From positions 62,805,245-62,869,244 of the forward strand of contig OZ026630.1 in the NCBI GenBank assembly GCA_964020975.1: DNA of 64,000 nt, read 5' to 3'. The translations under genes were made by a program, and so were the position numbers. Below the pieces are notes generated by a model. It saw only the letters and a list, made by a program, of their open reading frames with translations. It was not told where the DNA came from and ran no database searches. This DNA is from Hermodice carunculata (lineage: Eukaryota > Annelida > Polychaeta > Eunicida > Amphinomidae). Of the stretch, positions 47,313 through 60,364 are shown piece after piece (the first letter of the stretch is position 1; the number at the start of each line of letters is the position of its first letter).

Positions 47313-48094
47313 GATGTTTTTGGAGCAGTTGAACATGTAAAAGTTGATGTACCCCAGAGAGTCAGACAGGTGAAGACAGACATCAACAGAATGTGTACAG
47401 GGGATGAAGTGAAGTGTGAGCGTCACCAGACATCAATCATCAGAAAAATCTCTCTGTCCCTGTGACCTTCATTATAAATGACTCTGTAATTGCTTCTTGC
47501 TCCCATAGTCCCAAGTCTTAATGTCCCCTGATCTTTTTAGCCATCATGATCTCATATATATATAGACCACAGGTACATGTATTACAACAATAGAGCCTCT
47601 TTAATTGGGAGTGGGAGCAAGTGTTAAAGCTGTCCAGTTGCTCACCCATAAAACATCGTTATGTTTCATCTTCTTTTCATTTGCAGTGAAAAGGAAATGT
47701 TGTTAATTACATTTCTAGTGTCTGATAGGGATGAGAAAATATATGTGTGGGAGAAAGGCTTCAATTCTCTGCAAGGAATGCATCTTCAAATGAAGATCCA
47801 TTTCTGACAACTGAAGTGAGATGTTGATCTATATCTGGTTTGGTGATGTGATTTATGATGCCCAGAGACACTTTCATGGATCCTCGTGGTCCCTTTAAAC
47901 TGATAGGATTAAATGTCTGCCAAAAGGCTTAGATGCTTCATTCAACCCCACTTAGCTTTAGAAACCATACAACCTCTATTTGCATGTCAAGCCTTCACAC
48001 AGGCTTAGCCTTTCTCCTTTCTCAGTCTCAAGTGTTGCAAATATATACAGCTTCATGCACACACTGGTCATGTGAATTGGTCAAGGTTTTGGTT
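47313..48094. other. No recognised gene
   Basis: No supported gene. GTTATGTTTCATC-type words near 47659 may be chance matches to family F. Confidence 0.4.
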
Positions 48095-48187
48095 GGTTAC
48101 TTTTTGCATTGTCTGGCAAGTCATGCACTAGCTGCTCCTCAAATAGCTGAAGTATAGCATGCCAAGCAATACACCCACCACTGACAT
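48095..48187. mobile_element. Family B palindromic element adjoining the satellite
   Basis: The left arm, GCATTGTCTGGCAAGTCATG, is followed by a spacer (CTGCTCCTCAAATAGCTGAA). The right arm GCATGCCAAGCAATACACCC then ACCACTGAC is the first copy of the 54-bp unit. Confidence 0.75.
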
Positions 48188-48895
48188 GACCTTCAAGTAG
48201 CTGGAGTATAGCATGCCAGGCAATACACCCACCACTGACATGACCCTCAAATAGCTGGAGTATAGCATGCCAGGCAATACACCCACCACTGACATGACCC
48301 TCAAATAGCTGGAGTATAGCGTGCCAGGCAATACACCCACCAGTGATATGACCCTCAAATAGCTGGAGTATAGCATGCCAGGCACTACACCCACCACTGA
48401 CATGACCCTCAAATAGCTGGAGTATAGCATGCCAAGCAATACACCCACCACTGACATGACCCTCAAATAGCTGGAGTATAGCATGCCAGGCACTACACCC
48501 ACCACTGACATGACCCTCAAATAGCTGGAGTATAGCATGCCAGGCACTACACCCACCACTGACATGACCCTCAAATAGCTGGAGTATAGCATGCCAGGCA
48601 CTACACCCACCACTGACATGACCCTCAAATAGCTGGAGTATAGCATGCCAGGCAATACACCCACCACTGACATGACCCTCAAATAGCTGGAGTATAGCGT
48701 GCCAGGCACTACACCCACCACTGACATGACCCTCAAATAGCTGGAGTATAGCATGCCAGGCAATACACCCACCACTGACATGACCCTCAAATAGCTGGAG
48801 TATAGCGTGCCAGGCACTACACCCACCACTGACATGACCCTCAAATAGCTGGAGTATAGCATGCCAGGCACTACACCCACCACTGACATGACCTT
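48140..48895 (-). repeat. 54-bp satellite, 14 copies
   Basis: Units consist of AGCTGGAGTATAGCATGCCA, GGCAATACACCCACCACTGA and CATGACCCTCAAAT. Copies differ at few sites, mainly AATACAC versus ACTACAC and GCATGCC versus GCGTGCC. Because 54 is 18 codons and no unit holds a stop, the minus strand stays open from 48889 to 48128 as a repeated MSVVGVVPGMLYSSYLRV. The unit equals the spacer plus right arm of the family B element at its left edge. I treat the frame as a by-product: no start context, flanking exon or known protein supports it. Confidence 0.93.
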
Positions 48896-48907
48896 CTTCT
48901 CCTTGAA

Positions 48908-49103
48908 TTAAGACTGATTTTAAGACTAAGTCAACAGTGATGGTTTACGTACTAAGCTCTAAATCCATGCCAATAAAACTACTGACCTGGGGCATGCTAT
49001 CTAAATGGGTCTCAACTCCACATTTTTTGCAGTAATATTGAAATAAATCGAAAACATTGCAGCAGATCACATAAAACCACTAGGACAGTTTTGGCCAGTT
49101 TAC
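48908..49103 (+). mobile_element. Family A copy, hairpin eroded
   Basis: TTAAGACTGATTTTAAGACT then AAGTCAACAG opens it; AATCCATGCCAATAAAACTA and CTGACCTGGGGCATGCTATC are the remnants of the second arm; the body ends TTTTGGCCAGTTTACC. It starts 12 bp after the satellite. Confidence 0.65.
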
Positions 49104-49779
49104 CTACCCTGATCTGGCATGACACCTTGGGGGTGAGTTTCACAAATTGGCCAACAAAAGATATCCTTAAGGAAAGTGCTACCAAACTGGTAGAAATTTT
49201 AAGTGAACAGATTTATTTTCAGCCTACGCATGCCATTATAGAATCAATTAAGTTTTTCCCCCTCTGTGGGTAGGAGTGATGGAAGCCAATGCAACAAACC
49301 AGCTAAAATAAATTTGGTTTCATTTCGGTCAGTTGTGATTCTGCAGCTGTCTGCCATCAGAACACAAGGCCATATCTTGGTCATCATGTTTAGATGTGCA
49401 CATTTATTCAACTATTTCAAAATATTTTCAAATTGAGAAAATGAAGAGCTGAAAAGACCTTTGTGTGAAATTAAGGCAACAATTACTGTTGTACATGTAT
49501 GCAGAAACACCAAATCAGTCACATTATTGATGTTGCAAAAATTTGGGATCCAAACTTATTAGTTTTCAGAAAATATGTATTTTTGTGGCTAAGAACTGTA
49601 GAGACATACAGTACTGATCAAGTGCCATTAAGGAAAATGACATCAAGCTTGCAGAATATTTTACAGATATATTTTTCCTGGTTAAAAAAAAAAAGTTCAT
49701 CAGCTATACTTTGGTGGCCCTGGATAGTTAAACCAGGTAGCTGCAGTGGGTTGTATGGGCTTTGTCATGTCTTCTGAAT
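49104..49779. other. No recognised feature
   Basis: No supported gene or repeat. Confidence 0.4.
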
Positions 49780-49897
49780 CCTTCCTTCCTTCCTTCCTTC
49801 CTTCCTTCCTTCCTTCCTTCCTTCCTTCCTTCCTTCCTTCCTTCCTTCCTTCCTTCCTTCCTTCCTTCCTTCCTTCCCTTCCCTTCCCTTCCCTTCC
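49780..49897. repeat. (CCTT)n then (CCCTT)n microsatellite
   Basis: About 24 tetranucleotide units followed by four CCCTT units. Confidence 0.97.
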
Positions 49898-52800
49898 TGC
49901 TTTCTTTCCTCCTTAACTGACTAAGGTGGGTGCATGCATATACAATACTGGCTTCTAATCCATTATACTATAATGGCTGTGGAGTTGTCTTGCAAATCTG
50001 TTATGCTCCATGGTTGTTGAGTATTCTGATCAGTTTTACAACTTGAGCTTCAAATATTTTCTTCTTTTTTTGAGATTTCATTTGCTAAAAATGACATTTA
50101 TTTACCCATCTGTCATCATACCATATCAACTGGCTTCTCCTGTTGTACTCTGAAGGGATGAAAGAAATGTGATTGACACCTCGTTTTATTTGTACTGTCT
50201 CCGGCAGTTTGACTTTATTTGGCTTGGATGGACAACACAGCTAGGTCTTGGTCATGCAAACTGTCAGATGTACAACTGGCGTCAATTTTTTTTTTTAGTT
50301 CGAGCTTATGGGATTTTATGACTGCAGAAAAAAAACATCAGAACGCAATGCAAATGGAGAGTGAATACTGCCCACACAATTACATACTTGTGCTCATGCC
50401 TACATGCATGTACTTATGACAATTTATGATCTTGTGTGTATCAAACGTAAATGTTTAAACTGCATAAAAATTGTCAAGAAAGTCAAATTTCTGATGCCTG
50501 ATCTCACTTGCTGCCAAGTTTTAACCATTCAACTGTACCATTGTATTGCAGGGCTATATTTTTCAAAAAAGATTTCATCTGTCAGATCATACCACTATAC
50601 ATATATACAGACATATCACCAAAGATGCTTTTTTGCCATCAAAAAGTATATATCCTGTTATCTTCCAAGCAGCTACTTCCAGGCAAATATTAAATGGCAC
50701 CCCCTGGGATACCAACAATAAAAACCACAAGAGAATGTCAAGTATGCCGGCAGAATTTGCCTGGGGCCTTTCTGTGCAAGTGGCCAGGTGATAATAGAGG
50801 TAAATGTCTACCAGAATCATTCTGTCAATGCATGCCAGGGTCAAGCAGAAGTGGAGTTGTACACTGACAATTACTCCTACTTGTTAACATTGGTATCAAC
50901 TGGGTAATTTTGGTTTAAACATATCTTATTCGCAATTGGCCAACAGGCACAATGCCTGTATGAAGGCCTCTTGTATATGCATTGTCTGTAACTTTGAGTA
51001 TGAATATATTACAGCCAACTTGTTACCACTTATGTAAAAACCCTACAGTGCTTTCGGACTTGTATCCACTATCAGGGTCACCTTCTCCACTAGGCTTTAT
51101 CTTTGACTCAGTGGAGGGTCTTGCCTCGTGTGCCCTGTACTGCTACTTAATTCATAGCCTGGGGGTGACTTCTGTGTCTGATACAAAATCCCTGTTCTGG
51201 GGCCTACAACTGGTAGCTGTATGCCATTGTATTTACATTTTCAGGTAATGCTCACTCTGGAAAAGTCCCATTATATATATTTTACATTATATATCGACAA
51301 ATTAACCTTCCCTTTACACTAATCACACATATATTTTGGATACTACCTCCTCAAAATATCCAATTGACTTGGCTGCCATTTTGAAAATTGTGGATTCTGC
51401 ACCCAATGATTTGTACATGAGTACTGGGACAATCTTGGGGGGGGGGGGGGGTTATAGTATATGAATATCAAAAGTACATGTATATATTTTGCAAATTTGT
51501 CAGAGCATCAATAATGATATGATATATGCTGTGGCTGCGATTCACTGTGATATCCAAATCAAATGTATTTTTGTGCGACTGTGCCACAATCAATGTATTG
51601 CACAATGTTCAAAATGGTGCTCACCATCTGACAGGTCAAGGTATCATGTCACATTTGGATTTGTAACTAACGATGATAACTGCTTCAGACACAACCGAGC
51701 AGGCAGATTAAAGTTAAGATAGTAAGTCATGTTTTAAAAGTACTTTAATGACCATTTGCCCAGGTAACTCAGAGAATGGATACCTGGAACCTTGCAAAAT
51801 ATTATAGCAATCATTGAACAACCGTGGTGATACTGTTTTCCCCGAACAACTGTGGCTTATGATGCAGCTATGCTGTTTCCCCAGCTCAAGTTAACCCTCC
51901 AGACAAGCTGAAATAAAATACTGGATTTGAGTTGACTTTACTGCAAAATAAAGGCACATGATGGCCACTTTCTCGAAAAAAATTTTCAGCCTGGGTCGAT
52001 CAATTTTTAGCAGGGAAGGGCAGCTTGAAGGTACTTTTTTTTGGTTCCATTATTTAAGGTTTGGGCCTTTTTAGTAGGGTCTGGCAGATTATACCGAAAC
52101 CACACATATTTTTGTCAGGCCTTAGGTAACTTGGACATCTGTTGAAACATGTTAAAAATGGATGTTCTTTCCCTTTTTACACATTACCTTCTTTGACGCC
52201 AGTTTAATTTGTTACCCGGGCACAGCCGGAGGCACTTGTTACAATATATATAGCTGGTTAAATATTGTAGCCCTGTACATTCAGTTTATATTCCATAATA
52301 CAAGGGTTTATATATCAATCAAAGGCATGGTTAGCTTAATGCATTGCATTCAAAGACACCCCAAGGGTGCTCCAAGTCTCCTTCAGCAAATCTGACTGAG
52401 AAATGTTGACAACTGTGGTGTTTCAGTCCCCTGGTGGAGTGGTGGAGGCACTGACTTAGTGACCAGACACTTGATTTTAAGTTACAAACAGCAAATTTGA
52501 GACTATGTAACATGTCACATATCCTTGAAACACTGTTAAAGAAGAGTTTCATCTTCAGACACAACTTGGTTCCTTTTATAGAACCAATACATGGAGCTTG
52601 TTCTCCTATCATCTGGAGCTTCATGTATGCTGAACTCTGCAAGGCATTATATTGTTTAGCTAAACTGTCAGTAACTTATACTTTATGGAAGATGCTGGAC
52701 TCTCAGCCATTCTGCAATGTAGGACTGCTGTGCTGAGGCATTTCTCAGTAAATCATTATACACTAGCAGTATACTGTACGAAATATTGGAGCAGGCATGC

Positions 52801-53855
52801 GAGTACGGCCGTATGGGGAGTGTCAAGTGTGAAGGCTGGGACTGGCATTATCCTGTAGTGCCAGCAGTACTTGTGATCAATTGCTATCTGACAGACAACA
52901 CCACATCTATTGCTCTTCACAGGACAACACCCAGGATCGTCACATTTACAGCAAGACAATCCAAGGCCTCATGTTGCCAGCATTGACCAGTTACATCTGA
53001 GCAGCAACAGATGTCCATCTGTCATTATTCTAAGCTTGCATATACCATCTCCTACATTTGGCTTGCATGGCAATAGTTGAAATGACAGAATCACTCTTCA
53101 GTTGTTTTTTTCTTGTTGTGTGTGCGTGTTTGTGTGTAAAACAATACAAATAGGAGTCCATTGACAGAGAACTTGCATTTCGTTTTTGGAGTAGTATATA
53201 ATGTATTATATTACATGTACATGTTCTTGTCTTGGCCATTCACTCACATCAGTATTTATCAAAAGAAGAAAGATTCACCATAATTTTCAGATGGAAGTTA
53301 ATTTGGATGCTCTGAAAACTTGAAAGATGTTTTTGCAAACACGAGCACTTGAAAACAAATGATGCTGAGGTGTGCCTTCTATTCTATTAGCAGTTCAGAT
53401 GCCAGATCCTTGGGAAATACTGCCTTCCCCCATACCCCCCAAAAAAGAAAGAAAGAAAAGAAAAACACTAACTGACAATTTTCATGTGCCTGACTCTTGG
53501 TTGTCAAACACATATTACAGAAATCTGTGATTATTAATATCACGTATTCAATTTGGAATGAGAGAGAGAGGAGTAATTAGCTCTAAAATTTAACTTCCAC
53601 TTCGAGATTTATAGAAATGCTGTCAGAGTATGCAAGCCTGCATCAGTTGCCATGTGCCAAGTGCACTTCTCACTCACTGCCTCCAGGAATCTCCACAGGG
53701 GTACATCTACAAGTTTGTTGGGGTGGGGATGAGCACTCAAACAAAGCCAAGTTCCTGATGGAGCCCAGGGGTCACTTGCCTCCAAAGCAGACCCAAGCTG
53801 TGTATTTTGTTTATTCCACTGGGGTCTGCCTGTCTGTGAGTTTGACAAGGTTACT
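49898..53855. other. Long stretch without a recognised gene
   Basis: Many short frames (for example 50404-50721 and 50982-51248) but none with a family signature. A run of 15 G lies at 51437-51451. A/G-rich simple sequence lies near 53440. GAGAGAGAGAG lies near 53564. Confidence 0.4.
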
Positions 53856-53976
53856 GTTTTAGCATTGAAAAAGTGACTCAGTTTCTAATTGGCTGAGTAC
53901 GGTTACTATGGTAGCAGGGTTCAGTACACTGGAGGCCAGAGGCTGCTACTGGGCAAGGCGATAATGATGAACTTCC
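53856..53976 (+). repeat. Dispersed repeat, inverse partner of 42910-43027
   Basis: GTTTTAGCATTGAAAAAGTG, then CAGTTTCTAATTGGCTGAGT, GGTTACTATGGTAGCAGG and GATAATGATGAACTTCC. The X-box-like word is imperfect here. Confidence 0.7.
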
Positions 53977-54230
53977 CCACTGGGGTCTCAGTCTCGGGGG
54001 AGGGTCACCCCTTTCACCCTTTATGGGCATGAAAAGCCCCCAAATCACTATGTTGTTCTACAAATTTTCATCAAACTTACAGCCCATTACAGAGAAAAAG
54101 CAATCAAGCAGTTTTAGAGGGCTATGTATGCACCTTTCACACCGCTTCTGGTTCCAATTAACAGAATGACAACAACCAGAGATTGTAATGCAAATCATTA
54201 GTAAACTGCATTTCAGCAGCACATGACCAG

Positions 54231-54480
54231 TTTCAGCGCCTGCCAGCGGTGCACAGCAGTGGCCAGCGGCAGTGACGCTGGCCATCGCTGGCTGCCACCA
54301 AAAGTCAATAGGAGGGTTTGGGGCTGACTGGAGGTCAGCAGCAGCCGGCGGCAGCCAGCAGCACATGGCGGTGGCCAGCAGCAGGCCTTACTTAGATGCT
54401 GTCTGCCACTGGCTGCCGCTCCCTGCCGCTCTCTGCTATTGGTACCGCTCCCTGCCGCTGGGCTCCACTCTGTATTGCAT
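54231..54480. repeat. GC-rich block of degenerate GGCAGCCAGCAG-type words
   Basis: The left half is rich in GCCAGCGGCAG-like and GGCAGCCAGCAGC words, and the right half (TGCCACTGGCTGCCGCTCCC and CTGCCGCTCCCTGCCGCTGG) holds their reverse complements, so the block can fold back. Composition is far from the AT-rich surroundings. Open frames on both strands follow from repeat composition. Confidence 0.6.
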
Positions 54481-54575
54481 ACTACATGGTGTGTGTTGTA
54501 AAATATGGATATAAAGTTTGGGATGGAAGAGGTTCCAGTAAATGTATTCATTTATTAGACCTTATAACATAATAT

Positions 54576-54688
<113 letters not shown>

Positions 54689-54755
54689 AATTTGGGAAAA
54701 AAAGAAAAGTGTGTATTGACACACCTTTCATGTAGGTACATGTAGCAAAATAGCA

Positions 54756-54946
54756 TAGCCCTTTTTTGAGAGGACACTGCAATGAGAGATCACCTGCCTT
54801 TTAAGGCCACATTTACCACCTCTTTAAGTTGATCTTTCCCAGGTTTTACAGTACCTTCAATGACAAGACTACCTGCTTCATGTAACCACTATAAGACCTA
54901 TCCAACAGGTGGTCTCTAAAAAGAGGGACTTATAACTGTATATTAA
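54756..54946. mobile_element. Family C element
   Basis: TTTTTTGAGAGGACACTGCA and CACCTGCCTTTTAAGGCCAC at the left; GGTGGTCTCTAAAAAGAGGG then ACTTATAACTGTATA at the right is the inverse of the TACAGTGGTCCC end. Confidence 0.65.
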
Positions 54947-56043
54947 GCATTCATATATACACATGTAGGTTTTTCAAATGAAATAACATTTTAATATGCA
55001 AATCCTTGCTCTTTCCATGGATTGAAATCAGCTGGGACAAGCAATGATTGAGTCGTGCCAATCTTACACCATACACCTGCATCCAGAAAATTTTTTGTCT
55101 TCCACCCCTCTTCAATCCATTTACTAACAATTATGAGAATGGTCCAGCGGTTGTTATGTGTCAAAATCTTGATGTATGCAACAATTATTGCAGGAGATAT
55201 AAATATCACAAATTAACACAATTTAAATATCTCACATGGAAAGATATTATGTTGTAATGTTTGAATACAAAATGTATCTTTTAGTTCAACAAACGATACA
55301 TTTACTTGCCTCCAAGTGGATTTTCCAAACTTGCGCTACACCAACATAGCAGGTACAACTGTATGCAGCACTGATATGGAAGTGTATGCAAATGAAGCAA
55401 GCCCCTCAGCCCTGCGTGGGAAGTGATACATACTCTCATGTGCCAAAGGCTCAATTCAGTCTGATTAAAATGGACTGAAGGGAAGAATATTTCATCAGCT
55501 ATATGCAATTCTTTATGATCAGCATATTTACAGACAGTGTTAACATTTAACATCAGTATAATGGACTGCTCATTGGTGCAATGGATCTCACCGAATACAT
55601 CACTTATCCAAGAATAAATTTGAATTGACCATAAAAAACTGTAGATTCTCCATGTTATTTTTTTCTATGCCAGCCATGCACGACAACTAATCAAATCCCT
55701 AACACTCCAAATCATGTTTTAAATAAGATAAATACACCCCATCCCCCCCCCCCCCACACACACACAAATGCAAAAGGAATTTATCTACAGACAATGCCCG
55801 TTTTAGAATCATTTTTTCAAATATTTTGACCTTGTTCAGGGCTCTAAATTAGCACCAGCTACTATTCGAATGCCGATAACAATTCTCTCTGCCTAGCGGT
55901 GATTTTACTTTGGCTACTGTATTTTTGTCTTAATATATGTGCATTTTAATTGTAAAACTGAAGTTAACACAACAAATATTTGGGTCTGTACGCACTTTGG
56001 CTAGTGACCAAAAATGTTAATTTCAGGGTCTGATGTTCCTCCA
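54947..56043. other. No recognised gene
   Basis: A minus-strand frame at 55302-55553 (83 codons) has no known family. A 13-C run lies at 55743-55755. Confidence 0.4.
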
Positions 56044-56291
56044 TTAATTCAGACTGTTTTTCAGCTTGATTCAGCAGCTTTCCTTGGTATGGGTTGGGCA
56101 TGAGGCACCTTACCCACACTAAGTCAAACTTATTATCACACCTGAGGCATGTTGCTTACATGTAAGTGTCATCTACAATTACCACTCATTTTTTTTTTTT
56201 CATTTCTGTTGAAATTAGTACACAGTATTGAAACATATGGCATTTGACCATTTACCAGTTTGACCAGTTTGATTAAGGAGCACATAGTTAA
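56044..56291 (+). mobile_element. Family A copy
   Basis: TTAATTCAGACTG opens; GATTCAGCAGCTTTCCTTGG then TATGGGTTGGGCAT is the first arm. The second arm is badly decayed (TACCCACACTAAGTCAAACT). The body TTTCTGTTGAAATTAGTAC and the end CATAGTTAA agree with the 59659 copy. Confidence 0.7.
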
Positions 56292-57279
56292 ACCAACTAC
56301 TTATCAGAAGACTCTCATAAACCTTAAATTCTAGCTTATTAGCATAGTCACCCTAATTACTGGATTTGTGTTGAAGTATGAAGACATTTTTTGTATCATA
56401 TTCTTTTTTTTTTAGAAGATAAAATTTACATTCTATACACAAGGTGTCCACCAGTAGGTGAAACCATGCAAAGATTCCAACCAATAGGAATGTTGTGCAG
56501 TGGAGTTTATGGAACATCCATGGTAAGAAGTACAACTGAATAGTGAATAGCATTGTTGGTGCAACTCTGCAGAACAATCCAACATAAACTAGAAAAGAAG
56601 ATTTGCTTCACAGCAAATCTGTCTGGTTGCCTTTAAAATGAGAATAATTTGAAATGCTACACTTTGCCATTGTTCAACATAATCTAAATTTTGTGTATTA
56701 TGCTAATTTTGGTTTATGGTTCATTGGATTGGGCTTTGTCACACACCACCTACCAATTGAGGTTGGAATGGCACCTCTGTGTATAATAGTTTTGAAGTTT
56801 TTCAAAATTTAAATTTCTTGTATTAATCTTATTTGCATAAATTAAAATTGAGGCAATTTAAGACACTCATCATTTCATGGCTACAGTTCTCTTGCAATCT
56901 TTTTAACTTTGTGCCTCATTGCAGCTTTTGTCTGTTCTGTCACCATGACTATGTTGGACCTAAGACATTTGCTCGGCCCACAGATTGGATTCGTATTTTT
57001 TATGGAAGTCAACTTGTTTTACTACTACAGAGCTCATCTTCTCTTTATTCCTCATGTTCATTTCCAGTTTGTCCCAGGTTACAGTTCTTAACCTTACGAA
57101 CTTCTGACACATTTTTATTACTGTTCTGTCTACTAATTCAATTTTCTCACCACTTGTCTTTGCTACAGAAAATCTATTATTGATATGAATAATATTATGT
57201 ACCATTGGTGGACATTACCATCAGCATTATTGAAACCTATGTTTGACCAAATATTGTAGTTAGTCAAGGTTAGCAATGT
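56292..57279. other. No recognised gene
   Basis: The 116-codon frame at 56833-57183 is rich in F, L and S with no family motif. Nothing else is supported. Confidence 0.35.
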
Positions 57280-57952
57280 AAATTAGAAGGCAAACAGAGA
57301 TAATGCTGGATCCATGCCCCCGTCGCCTCATTTATAACCTTGCTAATCATAGGTCTCACTTTGGAATGACTGTAGTCAATAAAAATATGCTTTCACCGTG
57401 ACCAAGATATTTGACTTAGTGACCTACTTTTATGCATGACACACTCTTGTGTCCAAATATACAGGTGTGTAATGTTTCATGATTCTAAGTCAAAGGACAA
57501 GAGAATTACAGCCCGGACATGGAGTGTAATGTAGTTTTATATGAATGTATCACAGTTACCCAGACACTTGGGCTAGTGACCTACTTTTCTTTCATGACAC
57601 ACCTTTAGGTCAAGATATATGTGTGTGTGTGAAGTTTCATGAAACTAAGTTACATATAAATAGTAAAGGAATCATAGCCCAGATACGATTTTACAAGGAT
57701 ATGTCACTTTGACCCATATACTTAACCTAGCTAGCACCCTACTTTTGGTTCATGACACACCATTATGTCTACTAGATGCACCTGTGTGTAAAGTTTCCTT
57801 ATTCTAACTTGAAGGACAACAGAATTACAGCCTGGACATGAAGTGTAATGTAGTTTTACATGATTGTATCACAGTGTTCCAGATACTTGATCTAGTGACT
57901 GTGACCCAGATACTTCACCTAGTGACCTACTTTTGGTACATAACAAACTCTT

Positions 57953-58436
57953 CAACGATAATCAAGCACAACGGACCGAGAGACCCAGGAGAGCAATTCT
58001 TGCCCCACATAGATATGATGCGACACTACATAATATCCCTGTTTTAACCCCAACTATGCCAATAGTAGTCACTAACTGTAGAGTTAGTCATTTGTGCATT
58101 AGATACAAAATACCAGACCTAATTAATAAAAACTACTTACCTGAGATTGCAAAAATCCATACTCATTCCTTTAAAGGTTTCAACCAGTATGCAAAGAAGT
58201 ACATTACTGCTAACTATGAAACAAACTGCAATATTGCCAATTGTTATATCTGTACCAGTAATACTCATTAATAATTCACTTATCATCTTTATCTTTATAA
58301 TCATTTGGTCTAACAACCCTGAAAAAAACTTCTTGTTCCTTAGCCAGCAGTGTATACTGATGTACTGATGCTTAGACCAAATAAAGTCCTTCAACCAACC
58401 AACCAACCAACCAACCAACCAACCAACCAACCAACC
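57953..58436 (+). mobile_element. 5'-truncated LINE, 3' end only
   Basis: The interruption is defined by the host repeat: TTTGGTACATAACAAACTCTT on the left resumes as TTATGTCTAGATGCATCTG on the right, with CTT present at both junctions. The insert carries the last part of a LINE protein (RTERPRRAILAPHRYDATLH, and later HTHSFKGFNQYAKKYITANY) ending with a stop at 58271, a short 3' region and a tail of AATAAAGTCCTT followed by CAAC units. No reverse transcriptase core remains. Confidence 0.75.
58395..58436. repeat. (CCAA)n tail of the truncated LINE
   Basis: Ten or so CAAC units end exactly at the junction with the host repeat, so they are the LINE 3' terminus and not an independent microsatellite. 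Confidence 0.85.
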
Positions 58437-58598
58437 TTATGTCTAGATGCATCTGTGTGTAATGTTTCATTTATCTATGTTGAAGATATGAAGGACAAGC
58501 GAATTATAGCACAGACACGAATAGCGGATGGACAGATGCATGGACGCACAGAAAAAGTGATTACTATATAGCCCTCCTCCAGTAGGAGGGAGGCATAA

Positions 58599-59434
<836 letters not shown>

Positions 59435-59476
59435 ATACATGCATGTACATGTAAGTACAATATATATATATATATA

Positions 59477-59512
<36 letters not shown>

Positions 59513-59658
59513 GTTACAAACATATGTATGATACCAACTGGCTCCTGTCTATGAAGTCTCTTTCTGCCAAGATTCACACAGAACCTGCCAGATCAACATG
59601 CAATTCAAACTTAGCAATGCTTTGAAAAAAAGGTCTCTTTACCACTTTGCCCCTTGAA

Positions 59659-59880
59659 TTAAGACTGAGTCAACAACTTTTCTTGGCATTTGTGGCATTG
59701 GTTGGGCATTTAGTGCTCAACCCATGCCAAGCAAAGTTGTTTACCTGGAGCATGTGATCTTTATGGGTCTGATCCACAGTTCTCAGTCAAACTGTTTTTC
59801 ATTTCTGTTGAAATTAGTTGAAAACACTGAAGCAGATGATTTTTGATCCCCAACTAGTTTTGGCCGGATTAATGGTTAAA
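59659..59880 (+). mobile_element. Family A foldback MITE
   Basis: TTAAGACTGAGTCAACAACT, TTTCTTGGCATTTGTGGCAT and GGTTGGGCATTTAGTGCTCA lead to CCATGCCAAGCAAAGTTGTT: a long imperfect hairpin. The body includes TTCTGTTGAAATTAGTTGAA and GAAGCAGATGATTTTTGAT and ends GGCCGGATTAATGGTTAA. The outer CCCTT at 59651 may be the true start. Confidence 0.85.
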
Positions 59881-60239
59881 TGACAAGTACATGTAAAATC
59901 ATTGATCAAAGACACAGAAATGACTAGAACTCCTGAATAACGGGAACCGTAACAACCAGACTGAGTCTAGTCAACATTTTTTTTTTGCATGTTTTAATTT
60001 CAAGGGCATTAAGCAGTGAAAACCCACAAAGGCCAAATGTTAACTTCTACACTGAGTCACATCCTGGTGTAGTAATGCCAGTCAATTCTATGTTAACTTA
60101 TTACAAACTAGTCAGTAATTTTCAAATAGAGTTTATATCTAAAATTAAAGAGCAAATTCACATTACAAGTCTTCATGAAAAGGGCATCGGTTGAAGCACC
60201 AAATATGTCCACCTTATAAAGTCAGTTTTTTTTCCCACT

Positions 60240-60330
60240 GGGGACTGAGTAAATAGCATTTTTTTGGAACACTCTGGGTGCGTTATGCCCAAAGTGTACT
60301 GAATAACACTGTCGACTAATTGGCTATATC
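60240..60330 (+). mobile_element. Family A fragment, hairpin only
   Basis: GGGACTGAGTAAATAGCATT faces GAATAACACTGTCGACTAAT across ACTCTGGGTGCG and CGTTATGCCCAAAGTG. Body and outer ends are not recognisable. Confidence 0.5.
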
Positions 60331-60364
60331 ATTTTTGATCCCCCCCTCCCAAAAAAAAGTCCCT

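Larger units (their letters stand above)
57280..58598 (+). mobile_element. Family F head-array-tail element, copy 2, interrupted
   Basis: Same head as copy 1 (GCCTCATTTATAACCTTGCT, GGTCTCACTTTGGAATGACT), about four array units, then the tail ATAGCGGATGGACAGATGCA, GATTACTATATAGCCC and a perfect 7-bp stem (CCCTCCT, loop CCAGT, AGGAGGG) followed by AGGCATAA. A truncated LINE splits the last unit at 57953-58436. Confidence 0.8.

Noticed and set aside
48128-48889. 253-codon minus-strand frame as a gene
   Set aside because: It is the in-frame reading of a 54-bp satellite; no flanking exon or family match.
56833-57183. 116-codon plus-strand frame as a membrane protein
   Set aside because: Hydrophobicity follows from T-rich composition; no motif and no neighbouring exon.
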